64,000 nucleotides of DNA from Rhodococcus sp. HNM0563 (GCF_012726195.1 NZ_JAASAF010000009.1:215311-279310), one strand, 5' to 3'; counted from the first letter of the stretch, positions 45,251 through 54,068 are shown. Numbers and translations are program-made. Notes: generated by a model from the letters alone, not told the origin.

Positions 45251-46108
45251 ATGGGAAACAACGGCGACGGATGGCACACCCCAGCACGAGAGGTATTACG
45301 CGCGGGACCACACAACCAGGTCGCCGAGCTCGACACCAACGGCACACCGGGCTTCAGCGGAGACAAGGAACTCGGGACGACGCTGCTGGAGGAACGTGGC
45401 GCCGTGCTCTCCGATCTACAGGAGATGCTCTTCGCGAACGGGCGCCTGGGCGACGAACGTTCGGTGCTTCTCATCCTTCAGGGCATGGACACCGCGGGCA
45501 AGGGCGGAATGGTCCGTAGCGTGATCGGACACGTCGACCCCCAGGGCGTCGATCACAAGGCATTCGGTGTGCCGACCCCGGAAGAGAAGCGTCACCACTT
45601 CCTGTGGCGTGTCCACAAGGCTCTCCCCCGGGATGGCCAACTCGGGGTATTCGACCGATCGCACTACGAGGACGTCCTCGTCGCCCGCGTCCGCAATCTG
45701 GTACCCGAGACCGTCTGGCGTAGGCGCTACGACGAGATCAACCGCTTCGAGAGCGACCTCGCGGGCAACGGCACCACCATTGTCAAGGTCGCGATGTTCG
45801 TCTCCCTCGACGAACAGAAGCATCGATTGGCCGAGCGACTCGAGCGTCGAGACAAGCACTGGAAGTACAACGCCAGCGACGTCGACGAGCGCGCACTGTG
45901 GCCCGAGTACCAGCAGGCCTATCAGGACATGCTCGACAAGACCGACACCGATCACGCTCCGTGGTACGTCGTGCCGTGCGACCGGAAGTGGTACAGCCGA
46001 ATCGCCGTCATGGAACTACTCATCGACGCGTTCGAAGGTCTCGACCTCGATTGGCCGGAACCGAACTTCGACATCGAGGCCGAGAAACGACGACTGGAAG
46101 AATCCTGA
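45251..46108 (+). CDS. ppk2: Polyphosphate kinase 2 family protein
   Basis: 285 residues. Walker A QGMDTAGKGG, lid/Walker B FDRSHYEDVL, and the conserved DKHWKYNASDVDER and WYVVPCDRKWY blocks. PPK2 proteins use polyphosphate to phosphorylate nucleoside mono- or diphosphates. The short N-terminus (about 50 residues before the kinase core) fits single-domain forms. Marks the start of the stress-related region. Confidence 0.92.
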   Translation: MGNNGDGWHTPAREVLRAGPHNQVAELDTNGTPGFSGDKELGTTLLEERGAVLSDLQEMLFANGRLGDERSVLLILQGMDTAGKGGMVRSVIGHVDPQGVDHKAFGVPTPEEKRHHFLWRVHKALPRDGQLGVFDRSHYEDVLVARVRNLVPETVWRRRYDEINRFESDLAGNGTTIVKVAMFVSLDEQKHRLAERLERRDKHWKYNASDVDERALWPEYQQAYQDMLDKTDTDHAPWYVVPCDRKWYSRIAVMELLIDAFEGLDLDWPEPNFDIEAEKRRLEES

Positions 46109-46115
46109 CGACCGG

Positions 46116-46337
46116 TCAGAACAAGTGCGGCGTCTCGATATGACGATGGTGATCTCGCCGGATGGTGCCTGCCACCATGCCGAATGCGAGGAGGAGGGCC
46201 GCGGCTGCCGCAATTCCACTGGCGAGGGCGAACGCGGTATGTCCGGACCCCGCTGCCACCAGTGTGAATGCGATCGTGAGCACTGCGATCAGCGCGAGCG
46301 CGTATCCCGACCACGCGACGAAGAGATTGAGCTTCAT
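46116..46337 (-). CDS. Small membrane protein (paralogue of the one at 50401)
   Basis: 73 residues, two membrane helices (WSGYALALIAVLTIAFTLVAA and ALASGIAAAAALLLAFGMVAG) and a basic tail. Start ATG 46337 has AAGGAGA 9 bases upstream. Related over its length to the 74-residue protein at 50401 (shared GYA...LI...ALVLAA pattern). Unknown function. Confidence 0.72.
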   Translation of the reverse strand: MKLNLFVAWSGYALALIAVLTIAFTLVAAGSGHTAFALASGIAAAAALLLAFGMVAGTIRRDHHRHIETPHLF

Positions 46338-46431
46338 AGCCTGTCTCCTTCCCCGAGGACTGCGTTTCGGTTGCCCCCGACGGTACCCCCGAGTGTCGTC
46401 CGTCACAAGGTCGGATGGTCGTCGCCGGAGG

Positions 46432-46995
46432 TCAGCGGTCCGGCGTGACAGGCGGTTTCACGCGATAGGCCACGATCGCGAATTCCCCGTTGCGGGTGAG
46501 GTCGGTCAGTTCGAGTTCGAGATGCCTCGGCAACAGCGGCTTACCCGCGCCGATCGTGACCGGAGCGAGGGACACGATCAGCTCGTCGAGCAGGCCGTGA
46601 TCGGCGAACTGACCCGCCAGGTCTCCCCCTCCGATCATCCACAGCTCACGATCACCGGCGGCCTCGGCCATCTCGGCGTAGACCGTGCGAACATCGTCCT
46701 GCGTGAACCGGATGTCGCCCGGCCCGTCCGGCCCCTGCGCCACCGGCATGCCATCTCGGTGAGTGAAGACCCAACAGGGAAACGTGTACTCCCACTTGTC
46801 GACCCCCGCGTGGTCCAACACCCATTGATACGTCGAGGCGCCCATTGCAGCTGCACCGATCCTGGACATGAAGGCCGAGCCCCCTCCGGGTCCGTCGTGG
46901 TCGATGTGACGCGACAGCAACCAGTCGAGGCTGTGATCCTCCGTCGCGATGAATCCGTCGAGCGTGCTTGCGGTGAAGAAGACCATCCGAGTCAT
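46432..46995 (-). CDS. Dihydrofolate-reductase-like (RibD C-terminal) family protein
   Basis: 187 residues. MTRMVFFTASTLDGFIATEDHSLDWL at the N-terminus and ELWMIGGGDLAGQFADHGLLDELIVSLAPVTIGAGKPLL at the C-terminus are diagnostic. NADPH-dependent reductase of unknown substrate. Start overlaps the AraC gene's stop (ATGA). Confidence 0.88.
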   Translation of the reverse strand: MTRMVFFTASTLDGFIATEDHSLDWLLSRHIDHDGPGGGSAFMSRIGAAAMGASTYQWVLDHAGVDKWEYTFPCWVFTHRDGMPVAQGPDGPGDIRFTQDDVRTVYAEMAEAAGDRELWMIGGGDLAGQFADHGLLDELIVSLAPVTIGAGKPLLPRHLELELTDLTRNGEFAIVAYRVKPPVTPDR

Positions 46996-47969
46996 GTCGT
47001 GCTTCCTTCCGTCTCGTCGCCGAGACCGAGTGGGGAGAGTCCGCGCTGCCATTCGAGCGGGTCTCCGTTGTCGATGCTGCGGCCGGCAGTTCGCAGCATG
47101 TGACGCACCAACTGCCGCCGGTGCGCCGAGAATGTGAGTACGTGCGAGATGACACCGCCGAGCATGAAACTCTCCGGCGGGTCACACAATGCGTCGATGA
47201 GGCGATCGTTCCAGGCGCTGCGGCGATCGATGTCGCGTACGGCTTCCGCCCACTGCGGCGCGATCACTTCGAATTGCTTGCACAATGAGGCCGCGTCCCC
47301 GTCCGAACGCATGGGTTCGTCGGCACCGATCATCGATGCGAGCCAGATCTGTTTCGCCCACACCAGATTGCCGAGCACCTGTGCGATCGACTCTTCCGGG
47401 CCGTCCCATTCGAGCACCATAAGACCCGGGAATCTCACTCGTTCGTAGTCGTCCACGTCGAGATCGGTCGCGACGTTCAGCAGCGCCCGTGTGTCGTCGA
47501 GATCATGATGAACCATCTGCGCAGTCACCTGACCTGTTCCTGCGCGGTGTCCGTATCCGCCGGCGTCATCCTCCACCCACAGATGCATGGGGGGATGAAA
47601 GTGGACTCCGTTGGGAGCGGGTAGCCAGTGCGAGTAGCCGGACGGCGCGAGTGTACGACCCTCGGTCGCACTCGGTGGATATCCGTACGCTCGGGAGAAC
47701 GCGCGACTGAACCCCTCCACCGAGCTGTATCCGGCAGAGAAAGCCGCGTCGGTCACGCCGTAGCCGTCACGCAACTGCCACGCAGCACGCTCGAGCATCA
47801 CTCTTCGTCGCAGTGCAACGGGGGATTCCCCTGTGCCGAGAGAGAATTGGCGACTGAAATGCCACGGTGAGGAGAAGGCGCCACGCGCCATGTCACCGAG
47901 GTTCGTGTGGTCCTCGTCGAGGACGGCATCGAGCAGTTCGCGCAGTCGGTCGCGCCCGGATCCGGTCAT
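46992..47969 (-). CDS. AraC-type regulator fused to a DinB-like domain
   Basis: 325 residues. N-terminal AraC HTH pair (LGDMARGAFSSPWHFSRQFSLGTGESPVALRRR ... VTDAAFSAGYSSVEGFSRAFSRAYGYPPS), then a DinB-like four-helix domain with possible metal histidines (VISHVLTFSAHRRQLVRHML). The order HTH-then-sensor differs from most AraC proteins. Probably regulates itself and the coupled reductase. Confidence 0.85.
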   Translation of the reverse strand: MTGSGRDRLRELLDAVLDEDHTNLGDMARGAFSSPWHFSRQFSLGTGESPVALRRRVMLERAAWQLRDGYGVTDAAFSAGYSSVEGFSRAFSRAYGYPPSATEGRTLAPSGYSHWLPAPNGVHFHPPMHLWVEDDAGGYGHRAGTGQVTAQMVHHDLDDTRALLNVATDLDVDDYERVRFPGLMVLEWDGPEESIAQVLGNLVWAKQIWLASMIGADEPMRSDGDAASLCKQFEVIAPQWAEAVRDIDRRSAWNDRLIDALCDPPESFMLGGVISHVLTFSAHRRQLVRHMLRTAGRSIDNGDPLEWQRGLSPLGLGDETEGSTT

Positions 47970-48074
47970 GAACCCAGTGTCGCGCAGTGGACGCGCAGCG
48001 TGCTTGACCGTTCTTGCTCAGCTCCGTCTAGTTCCGCCGGGTTGAGAACACCCGAGGCGGGTACCCGACCACAC

Positions 48075-48689
48075 ATGACATCCCTGACCGCACTCGCCTT
48101 GACCTGCTCGCTCAAACCGTCACCGGCTCCATCGAGCAGCGACCTGATCGCCGAGCAGGTGCTCACCGAACTTCGGAAGCACGACGTGGCCGGCGACAAG
48201 ATACGTCTGGTCGACTTCGACATCCGGCCCGGAGTCGAAGCCGATATGGGTGACGGCGACCAATGGCCGCAGATCCGCGAGCGCATCCTGGCCGCCGACA
48301 TCCTCGTGATCTCGACCCCGACCTGGCTCGGGCAGATGTCCAGCGTCGCCAAACGCGCCCTCGAACGACTCGACGCCGAGCTGTCCGAAACCGACGACCG
48401 CGGACGCCCCGCCCTGTTCGACAAGGTGGCGATCGCCGCGGTCGTAGGCAACGAAGACGGAGCGCACGCCATCGTTGCCTCCCTGTTCCAGGCGCTCGAC
48501 GACTGTGGGTACACCATTCCCGCGCAGGGCTGCACCTACTGGAACGGCGAGGCGATGACTCCGGGTGATTACAACGATCTCGCCGGCATACCCGATGCCG
48601 TCGCCTCCACCAACGCCACTGCTGCCCGCACAGCCGCGCACCTGGCCCGCGCACTTCGAGCACAACCGTACCCCGCTGAGGAGTCATGA
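48075..48689 (+). CDS. Flavodoxin-like NAD(P)H-dependent FMN reductase
   Basis: 204 residues. LTALALTCSLKPSPAPSSSDLIAEQVL opens the fold; ILVISTPTWLGQMSSVAKRALERL is the FMN-binding loop region. Likely a quinone or flavin reductase. ATG 48075. The FUSC gene follows 24 bp downstream on the same strand. Confidence 0.85.
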   Translation: MTSLTALALTCSLKPSPAPSSSDLIAEQVLTELRKHDVAGDKIRLVDFDIRPGVEADMGDGDQWPQIRERILAADILVISTPTWLGQMSSVAKRALERLDAELSETDDRGRPALFDKVAIAAVVGNEDGAHAIVASLFQALDDCGYTIPAQGCTYWNGEAMTPGDYNDLAGIPDAVASTNATAARTAAHLARALRAQPYPAEES

Positions 48690-48713
48690 CAGCACGAGCA
48701 AGCAGCTGCACAC

Positions 48714-49883
48714 GTGCGATTCGAGGTGCCTCGCCGACTACGGGCCGAAGGTCGAGGAGTTCCGCTGCGTAGGATCCTGCTCCGCCCCAGCGTCATATCG
48801 GTGGTCAAATGCACTGTCGCAGTGCTGATCGCGTGGTTGCTGGCCGATCGTGGCCTGAACAGTCCGGAAGCCTTCCTCGCCCCCTACGCCGCCCTGTTCA
48901 TCATCGGTACCACGGTCCGTAGCTCGGTCACCGCCGCTGTGCGACAGGTTTCAGTCGTCGTGCTCGGTGTGTTCGTGGCGGCGCTGGCCGCGACCACGCT
49001 GCCCGAGCTCGCGGCACTGGCTGCTGCAGTCGCGGTCGGTACTGCCCTGGGCCGCAGCCGATGGTTGGCACCGGACGGAATCTGGGTGGCGATCACCGCG
49101 CTGCTCGTCCTGCTGTACGGCACGGCCACCGATGCCGTCGTGGTGTTCCATCGTGTCCTCGATGTCACACTGGGAGTGCTCGTCGGTGTCCTGGTCAACG
49201 CCTTGGTTCTGCCTCCGGACCGACTGTCCCCTGCCCGCGACCTCATTCTGCACCGTGCGCATGAGCTGTCCGTCCTGCTTGCCGACCTTGCGGACGGACT
49301 GCGCGACGGCAAGCACGACGGTGACCGGAAGCAGCAATGGGTATGGGAGCTCTACAAATCCACCGGTGCCCGGGCTGCACTCCACGAAGGCAGGGAAAGC
49401 CTGCGGGGCAACATCCGCCGCGCGAGCTGGGCCAGGGTCGGTGGCTCACAGGTATACCAGCCGGTTGCAACGATCCTCGACCGGTCCCTGCTACATGTCT
49501 CGATGATCCAGGTTGCAGTCGAGACGATCGTCGCCTCCGATGCTTCGGTGGAAGGTTCGACTGTCCCCGGCCGCGAACAACTCCATCAGGACGGAGCAGA
49601 GTTGCTCGAGACTTACTCGACCGCGTTCGACCAACTCACGTGGGATCCCGCCCACCATCGAAAGCCCTACCTCCATGTGGTGGACAACGCTCTCCCCGAT
49701 GCACGCTCGCGCCTCGCGTCGTTCGACAAGACAGTTCGACGCGAGCAGCCGCTACCCGGTGCGTGGTCCGTGATCACCGTGGCAGCCGAGGGCCTGTGGA
49801 ACGCCCTCGCTGCCCTCGATACGTACGAAGGACATCCGCGCGACGGTTCCAGACCGGCCGAAACAGGTACTCGCCATCCATGA
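48714..49883 (+). CDS. FUSC/aromatic acid exporter family membrane protein
   Basis: 389 residues. About six membrane helices in the first 165 residues (SVVKCTVAVLIAWLLADRGL, AALFIIGTTVRSSVTAAVRQVS) followed by a long cytosolic helical region (HRAHELSVLLADLADGL...). Related to FUSC/ArAE exporters of aromatic acids. GTG 48714. Its stop overlaps the start of the pseudogene at 49880 (ATGA), indicating a former operon. Confidence 0.82.
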   Translation: MRFEVPRRLRAEGRGVPLRRILLRPSVISVVKCTVAVLIAWLLADRGLNSPEAFLAPYAALFIIGTTVRSSVTAAVRQVSVVVLGVFVAALAATTLPELAALAAAVAVGTALGRSRWLAPDGIWVAITALLVLLYGTATDAVVVFHRVLDVTLGVLVGVLVNALVLPPDRLSPARDLILHRAHELSVLLADLADGLRDGKHDGDRKQQWVWELYKSTGARAALHEGRESLRGNIRRASWARVGGSQVYQPVATILDRSLLHVSMIQVAVETIVASDASVEGSTVPGREQLHQDGAELLETYSTAFDQLTWDPAHHRKPYLHVVDNALPDARSRLASFDKTVRREQPLPGAWSVITVAAEGLWNALAALDTYEGHPRDGSRPAETGTRHP

Positions 49884-50329
49884 CATCGCAGATCCGTCCC
49901 TGTGACGTGCATTCAGCGCCTCTGCCCAAGACCGCTGGGGCCGATATCCGGCGAGGTCATCTCGCCGTTACGTGCACCCGCCGCTATCGGGCCGTGGCCG
50001 ATCCACGTAACCGGCGAACCGTACGACGAAGACGTACAGCTCGCGCTCAGGTGCTGTACGAATTGCACTAACGCGGATTCGACGGTGGCGCCGCCGAATG
50101 GGTGCACTCTCGGCTGTTCACAGATCTGTTGGTTGCGGCCGGTCTGAGCGACGACTATCTCGGCTATCTCGTGTGTGTGTCTGTCGAGACGGACGCCGTA
50201 CATGAACTGGTCCTGCCCTTCGATGTGGTCGGTGATCCGCTCACGAAGGATCCGAGTTGCGCTGGCAGACATCGCATTCGGTGCACGCCACCGAATTTCT
50301 GGAGGGTCGCCTTGCGCAACATCTACTGA
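49880..50329 (+). pseudogene. Decayed iron-containing redox enzyme (PqqC-like) gene
   Basis: Reads MTSQIRPCDVHSAPLP in frame 1, then GPISGEVISPLRAPAA...EPYDEDVQLAL in frame 2, then VLYELH, a TAA at 50069 and RGFDGGAAEWVHSRLFTDLLVAAGLSDDYLGYL in frame 1. Family members carry LALxxxYELHYRGFDG, so the stop replaces the conserved tyrosine and two frameshifts flank the middle. The C-terminal third is unrecognisable. Everything between the FUSC gene and the small membrane gene (50400) is this remnant. CDGSH and HemK2-like genes, often its neighbours in related genomes, lie 3 kb away. Confidence 0.8.
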
Positions 50330-50400
50330 CCGCGTGAGCGGAGGGTCGGTCGTCGCTCGAGACTCCGGCATTTCCGGACTTTTGACCCGATGCAATGACG

Positions 50401-50625
50401 CTAGAGCCGGCGGCGACGGAAGTTGATGGCGATCAGCACCGCTCCCAGCAGGAACACGACCACTCCTGCGATGATCCCCACTGTCACCCAACCTTCGAAT
50501 CCGCCACCCGCAGCGGCGAGTACCAGCGCGATGATCACGATCCCGATGAGGACGCAGGCGTATCCGCCCCAGCCCGCGAGGCGGCTGACCGTGGTGGGTC
50601 GCTGGCTTTCGGGTGATTTCGTCAT
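50401..50625 (-). CDS. Small two-helix membrane protein with SigF-like promoter
   Basis: 74 residues (MTKSPESQRPTTVSRLAGWGGYACVLIGIV...), two membrane helices and a terminal FRRRRL. Paralogue of the protein at 46116. ATG 50625 is favoured because a GTTTT-N16-GGGTA promoter ends 12 bases upstream, leaving almost no leader. Confidence 0.75.
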   Translation of the reverse strand: MTKSPESQRPTTVSRLAGWGGYACVLIGIVIIALVLAAAGGGFEGWVTVGIIAGVVVFLLGAVLIAINFRRRRL

Positions 50626-50636
50626 ACCTGCGTGCA

Positions 50637-50662
50637 TACCCACAGCGAGAGGGATGCAAAAC
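50637..50662 (-). promoter_or_regulatory. SigF/SigB-type promoter of the small membrane gene
   Basis: Minus strand GTTTT-N16-GGGTA. Matches the actinobacterial SigF pattern. Expected transcription start about 7-9 bases downstream, at or just before the ATG. Confidence 0.6.
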
Positions 50663-50740
50663 TCCGGCGTCTACGGAGGGATGCGCCGATCGATGCGACC
50701 GCGTTCGACCAGCACAGCGGCCACCTGCCGCGCGGTGCGC

Positions 50741-51292
50741 TCAGCGCGCCGACTTCGCAGCATTCTTCTCCGTCTGCGCGTCCGCGTTGGCCAGCGTGCC
50801 CGAGGCGCTCTCGAGGTGTGCGCGCACGAACCACTGGAACTTCTCCAGCTGTCCCGTCTGTCCGATGAGGACGTCCTCGGTGATGGGGTCGATCTTCCCG
50901 ACCTTCGAGATCGCCTTGCGATTGTCGGTGATGAGACCGTCGTACACGAGGTCGAGTGCAGCGAGGTGCGCCTGTGCGGTGTCGCGGACAACCGAATAGT
51001 CGTCCCACGTCCGGTACTTCGTGATAGCACCGGGCGTTCCGAGCGGCGATTCACCCAAGGCCGCGATACGCTCGGCCACCTCGTCGGCGTAGCCACGTAC
51101 GAGTTCCACCTGCGGATCGATCATCTCGTGCACACCTATGAAGTTCGGCCCCACGACGTTCCAATGAATGTGCTTCAACGTCAGGTGCAGATCGTTGTAG
51201 GCACTGAGCCGCTCCTGCAGAACGCGGGCGACACCGGCGCCGTCCTTGTCGCTGAGGCCCGGCACGGTGTAGTTCGACGTGGATTTCGACAT
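50741..51292 (-). CDS. dps: Dps family DNA-binding ferritin-like protein
   Basis: 183 residues. Ferroxidase motifs KHIHWNVVGPNFIGVHEMIDPQVELV; the C-terminus carries a short Lys/Arg-containing tail. Dps proteins form 12-mers that store iron, consume peroxide and compact DNA in stationary phase. GAGGAGGGG precedes ATG 51292. A SigF-like promoter lies about 40 bp upstream. Confidence 0.93.
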   Translation of the reverse strand: MSKSTSNYTVPGLSDKDGAGVARVLQERLSAYNDLHLTLKHIHWNVVGPNFIGVHEMIDPQVELVRGYADEVAERIAALGESPLGTPGAITKYRTWDDYSVVRDTAQAHLAALDLVYDGLITDNRKAISKVGKIDPITEDVLIGQTGQLEKFQWFVRAHLESASGTLANADAQTEKNAAKSAR

Positions 51293-51332
51293 ATTACCCC
51301 TCCTCGGGTGCTGTTGTAGGTCGGCGACCGCA

Positions 51333-51359
51333 TACCCTCCACAGCACTGCTCCGAAACC
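51333..51359 (-). promoter_or_regulatory. SigF/SigB-type promoter of dps
   Basis: Minus strand GGTTT-N17-GGGTA, ending 41 bp upstream of the ATG. dps genes are known SigF/SigB targets in several actinobacteria. Confidence 0.65.
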
Positions 51360-51491
51360 TCCAGCAGAGCAAAAAGCTGTCCGCGCATCCCGCTGGTCTG
51401 CTGCTTCGCACTTCAGCGACGTCGATGGGTGTTTCTTCTCGGCGAACCCGGGCATCCGGTGAACGACAACACCACCGCAAGGAGGAGTCCC

Positions 51492-52169
51492 GTGATCACT
51501 GTCGAACCCGGCACCGTCGTCGTCTACACGGACGTGGTGTGTGGCTGGTCCACCGTTGCGCTCGCCCGCTTCATCCGGGAGCGGGACGCGGCAGGCCTGT
51601 CGGAGCATCTCCGCCTCGACCACCGACTGTTCTCTCTCGAGGACATCAACCGGTTTCCCGTCCCGAAGCGCTATTTGGACGCGGAGTTCCCCGTCCTGGG
51701 TGCCTGTGAACCCGATTTCGGCTGGAAGCCGTGGCAAGAGGACGCTGCGACGTGGCCGTGCACGTCGCTGCCGGCGAACGAGGCCGTGCATGCCGCCAAG
51801 CTCCAGTCTTTGCGAGCCGCGGAAGAACTCGATATGGAGATCCGGCTGGCATTCTTCCGCGACAGCCGCACTATTTCACTGCATCACGAACTCGTCGACA
51901 TCGCGTCACGATGCCCGCACGTGGACGTCGATGTCCTTGCCGAGACGCTCGACGCAGGTACTGGCCGGGCAGCGATGATGCGTGACTACCGAACGCACGC
52001 CTCGCAGGTCCAGGGCAGCCCTCACTTCTTCCTGCCGGATGGTACCGATGTCCACAATCCGGGCATATCCCTGCATTGGGTCGGCGAGCCCGGTGCAGGT
52101 TTCCCCGTGGTCGACCACGACGACCCGCAGGCCATCCGAACTCTCGTGGAACACGCTGCGCAGGCCTGA
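51492..52169 (+). CDS. DsbA-family (FrnE-like) thioredoxin-fold protein
   Basis: 225 residues. VVVYTDVVCGWSTVALARFIRER opens the fold; late cis-Pro region VQGSPHFFLPDGTDVHNPG. The active site is CGWS rather than CxxC, so only one redox cysteine is present; it may act through glutathione/mycothiol-type monothiol chemistry or as an isomerase. GTG 51492 has GGAGGAG upstream. Divergent from dps. Confidence 0.85.
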   Translation: MITVEPGTVVVYTDVVCGWSTVALARFIRERDAAGLSEHLRLDHRLFSLEDINRFPVPKRYLDAEFPVLGACEPDFGWKPWQEDAATWPCTSLPANEAVHAAKLQSLRAAEELDMEIRLAFFRDSRTISLHHELVDIASRCPHVDVDVLAETLDAGTGRAAMMRDYRTHASQVQGSPHFFLPDGTDVHNPGISLHWVGEPGAGFPVVDHDDPQAIRTLVEHAAQA

Positions 52170-52209
52170 CGGCGACGCGCCCCACCGACCGGGACGACGA
52201 CTCGGCCCC

Positions 52210-52638
52210 TCAGTCCTCGGGGCCCGAGTCGTCCTCATCGATTCGGTGTACAGCCGCTTCCTCTGCGGTGGCCGCTCCTCCGTCGACACCGACGTCGGTA
52301 CCGATGAGATCTTTTTCTGTGTCCGCTGCGACTCCCTCGTCGGGTGCCACGAGCCGACCGGAGCGCTCGTCGCCGACTTCGTCTTCCCGAGACGGATAGT
52401 CGGCACGTTCGCTGTCCTCCGAGTCGTCGAGCGCAGGGTCGGGCACTTCCTCCTCGAGACGTGACTCGAGGTTGTCGTGGGGTTCCATCGCGAGCGGCCG
52501 CTCCGGGGGTGAATATCCCTCGTCCAGAATGTCGTCCTGGCCGCGGTCGATGAGCGTGTCCTCAGGCTGCAATTGGTCTTCGTCGTCGACGCTGTACTCG
52601 CCGGGAACACTCGCCCCGGGATTCTCAGATGTAGGCAT
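52210..52638 (-). CDS. DUF5709 family acidic protein
   Basis: 142 residues, extremely rich in Asp/Glu (SVDDEDQLQPEDTLIDRGQDDILDEGYSPPERPLAMEPHDN is the family core, here interrupted only for description). Predicted largely disordered and cytosolic. Unknown role, common in actinobacterial stress regions. ATG 52638. Confidence 0.75.
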   Translation of the reverse strand: MPTSENPGASVPGEYSVDDEDQLQPEDTLIDRGQDDILDEGYSPPERPLAMEPHDNLESRLEEEVPDPALDDSEDSERADYPSREDEVGDERSGRLVAPDEGVAADTEKDLIGTDVGVDGGAATAEEAAVHRIDEDDSGPED

Positions 52639-52709
52639 ATATCCGACCTTGCCACTCCGCACAGCTCGCCGCCATCGTTTCACGATGTGGGGAGAGTCCC
52701 GACGGCCTC

Positions 52710-52735
52710 GGTTTCGCGACCGGCGCAAAGGGGTA
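52710..52735 (+). promoter_or_regulatory. SigF/SigB-type promoter of the DUF6131-like gene
   Basis: GGTTT-N16-GGGTA exact match, 55 bp upstream of ATG 52790. The best SigF-type match in the window. Confidence 0.7.
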
Positions 52736-52789
52736 CCTGAAGTTCACCTCCGATGCCGACCGGCGACGGAAAACAAGCGAGGTGACACG

Positions 52790-52945
52790 ATGATCATTCT
52801 GGGATTGGTGCTGCTGGTGGTCGGATGGCTCACAGGAATCTCCATTCTCACCACGATCGGGGTGATCCTCCTGGTCGTCGGGGTGATCCTGGCAATCCTG
52901 GGGGCCACCGGCCGAGCCATCGGTGGCCGCGCCCACTGGTATTGA
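52790..52945 (+). CDS. Small hydrophobic membrane protein (DUF6131-like)
   Basis: 51 residues, two membrane helices (MIILGLVLLVVGWLTGISIL and TIGVILLVVGVILAILGATG) and a GRAIGGRAHWY tail typical of this tiny protein family. GAGG precedes ATG 52790. Likely stress-induced from the promoter at 52710. Confidence 0.78.
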   Translation: MIILGLVLLVVGWLTGISILTTIGVILLVVGVILAILGATGRAIGGRAHWY

Positions 52946-53056
52946 CACCCTTCGGTGTCGACAACCGGCAGAGTTGCCTGCGGGGGGCTGAGGCGATGAT
53001 CGCCTCCGCCCCGCCGCCGGGTACATGTCATACCTGCGTGGAGATACCGGGTGCCG

Positions 53057-53266
53057 TCACTGCCGAGGAGTCCGCGCTCTACGATGACTGGTGTCGCACA
53101 ACGGATATGACGCGCTCCGTCGACATCGGCACACCGCCACCAGGAACCGATCGGATTCGGTGACGGTGCCGTCCTCCGCCACGATACGCACCGGCCCTTC
53201 GACAAGCGCCGGGCCGCCCTTCACCAGCCGCACCTCACGCACATCACGGCCCCCGTCATCCTTCAC
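53057..53266 (-). CDS. CDGSH iron-sulfur domain protein
   Basis: 69 residues. Cluster motif CRCRRSASYPLCDTSH, i.e. C-x-C-x2-S-x3-P-x-C-D-T-S-H, with the usual Gly of CDGSH replaced by Thr. It would bind a 2Fe-2S cluster with three cysteines and one histidine. GTG 53266 overlaps the HemK2-like gene by 11 bases. Confidence 0.85.
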   Translation of the reverse strand: MKDDGGRDVREVRLVKGGPALVEGPVRIVAEDGTVTESDRFLVAVCRCRRSASYPLCDTSHRRARTPRQ

Positions 53267-53918
53267 AGAGGGCGCAGTCGACGGTGCCGCGGGAACGGGT
53301 TCTGTCTGCACGGATCACCACCACTTCCTCATTCGTCGTATCCCGGTCCGCCAGTTGCGCGTGCTGGAGGTATCCAACCCTGCTCTGCAGCACCGGACCG
53401 AACGGGATTCGCTGCCGAGCAACGACTGCTGCTTTCAGCCCCCCGCCGCGCAGCCGCCCGAGGGTTTCATCGACTCCACTGAAGCCGGAGTGGACTACCA
53501 GGGCGAAACCCTTGACCGACAAAAGGTTCGAAAGCTCGTCGCACAACGGATCGAGAACGCTCCGACCGTCGGGGCCGGCGTCCCATCTCGGATCGGCGCG
53601 GCCACCCCCGTGCGGTACGTAGGGCGGGTTCGACAGTACGACGTCGAAAGGCCCGGTGCGGGCGGCAGCGTCCAGACCGCCACGCAGCACACGCACGGGC
53701 AATCCGCGTCTGCGGGCGTTGAACCGGGCTGTCAGTACAGCACGCGTCGCGATATCGACCGCTGTCACCGACGCAGCTCCCAGCTGAGCCGCGGTCACGG
53801 CGAGAAACCCTGTGCCGGTGCAGAAATCGAGCACCCGCGCATCACGGGCTCCACCTGCCTCTCGTAGCGCCTGCGCGAGCAGGAACGAATCCTCTTGTGG
53901 CCGGTAGACCCCGGGCAT
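53256..53918 (-). CDS. HemK2/MTQ2-type methyltransferase
   Basis: About 220 residues. VYRPQEDSFLLAQAL, motif I VLDFCTGTGFLAVTAA and the NPPY motif (VVLSNPPYVPHGG) of glutamine/adenine-type N-methyltransferases. Release-factor-like substrates are typical of HemK relatives; here the substrate is unknown. ATG 53918 is tentative; ATG 53954 is possible. In operon with the CDGSH gene. Confidence 0.83.
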   Translation of the reverse strand: MPGVYRPQEDSFLLAQALREAGGARDARVLDFCTGTGFLAVTAAQLGAASVTAVDIATRAVLTARFNARRRGLPVRVLRGGLDAAARTGPFDVVLSNPPYVPHGGGRADPRWDAGPDGRSVLDPLCDELSNLLSVKGFALVVHSGFSGVDETLGRLRGGGLKAAVVARQRIPFGPVLQSRVGYLQHAQLADRDTTNEEVVVIRADRTRSRGTVDCALCEG

Positions 53919-54068
53919 TCGCCACACACGGGCATTTTTCGTGCGGAGAAGCATCGGCGGAGCTGTCACGACGTCATCACCTCGGATCGTGGGGGTGCGA
54001 GAGGATTACCCAGCGCCGGCGAGATCCAAACCGCATGCCGCAACGATGCCGGAATTCGTGGGTCACGA

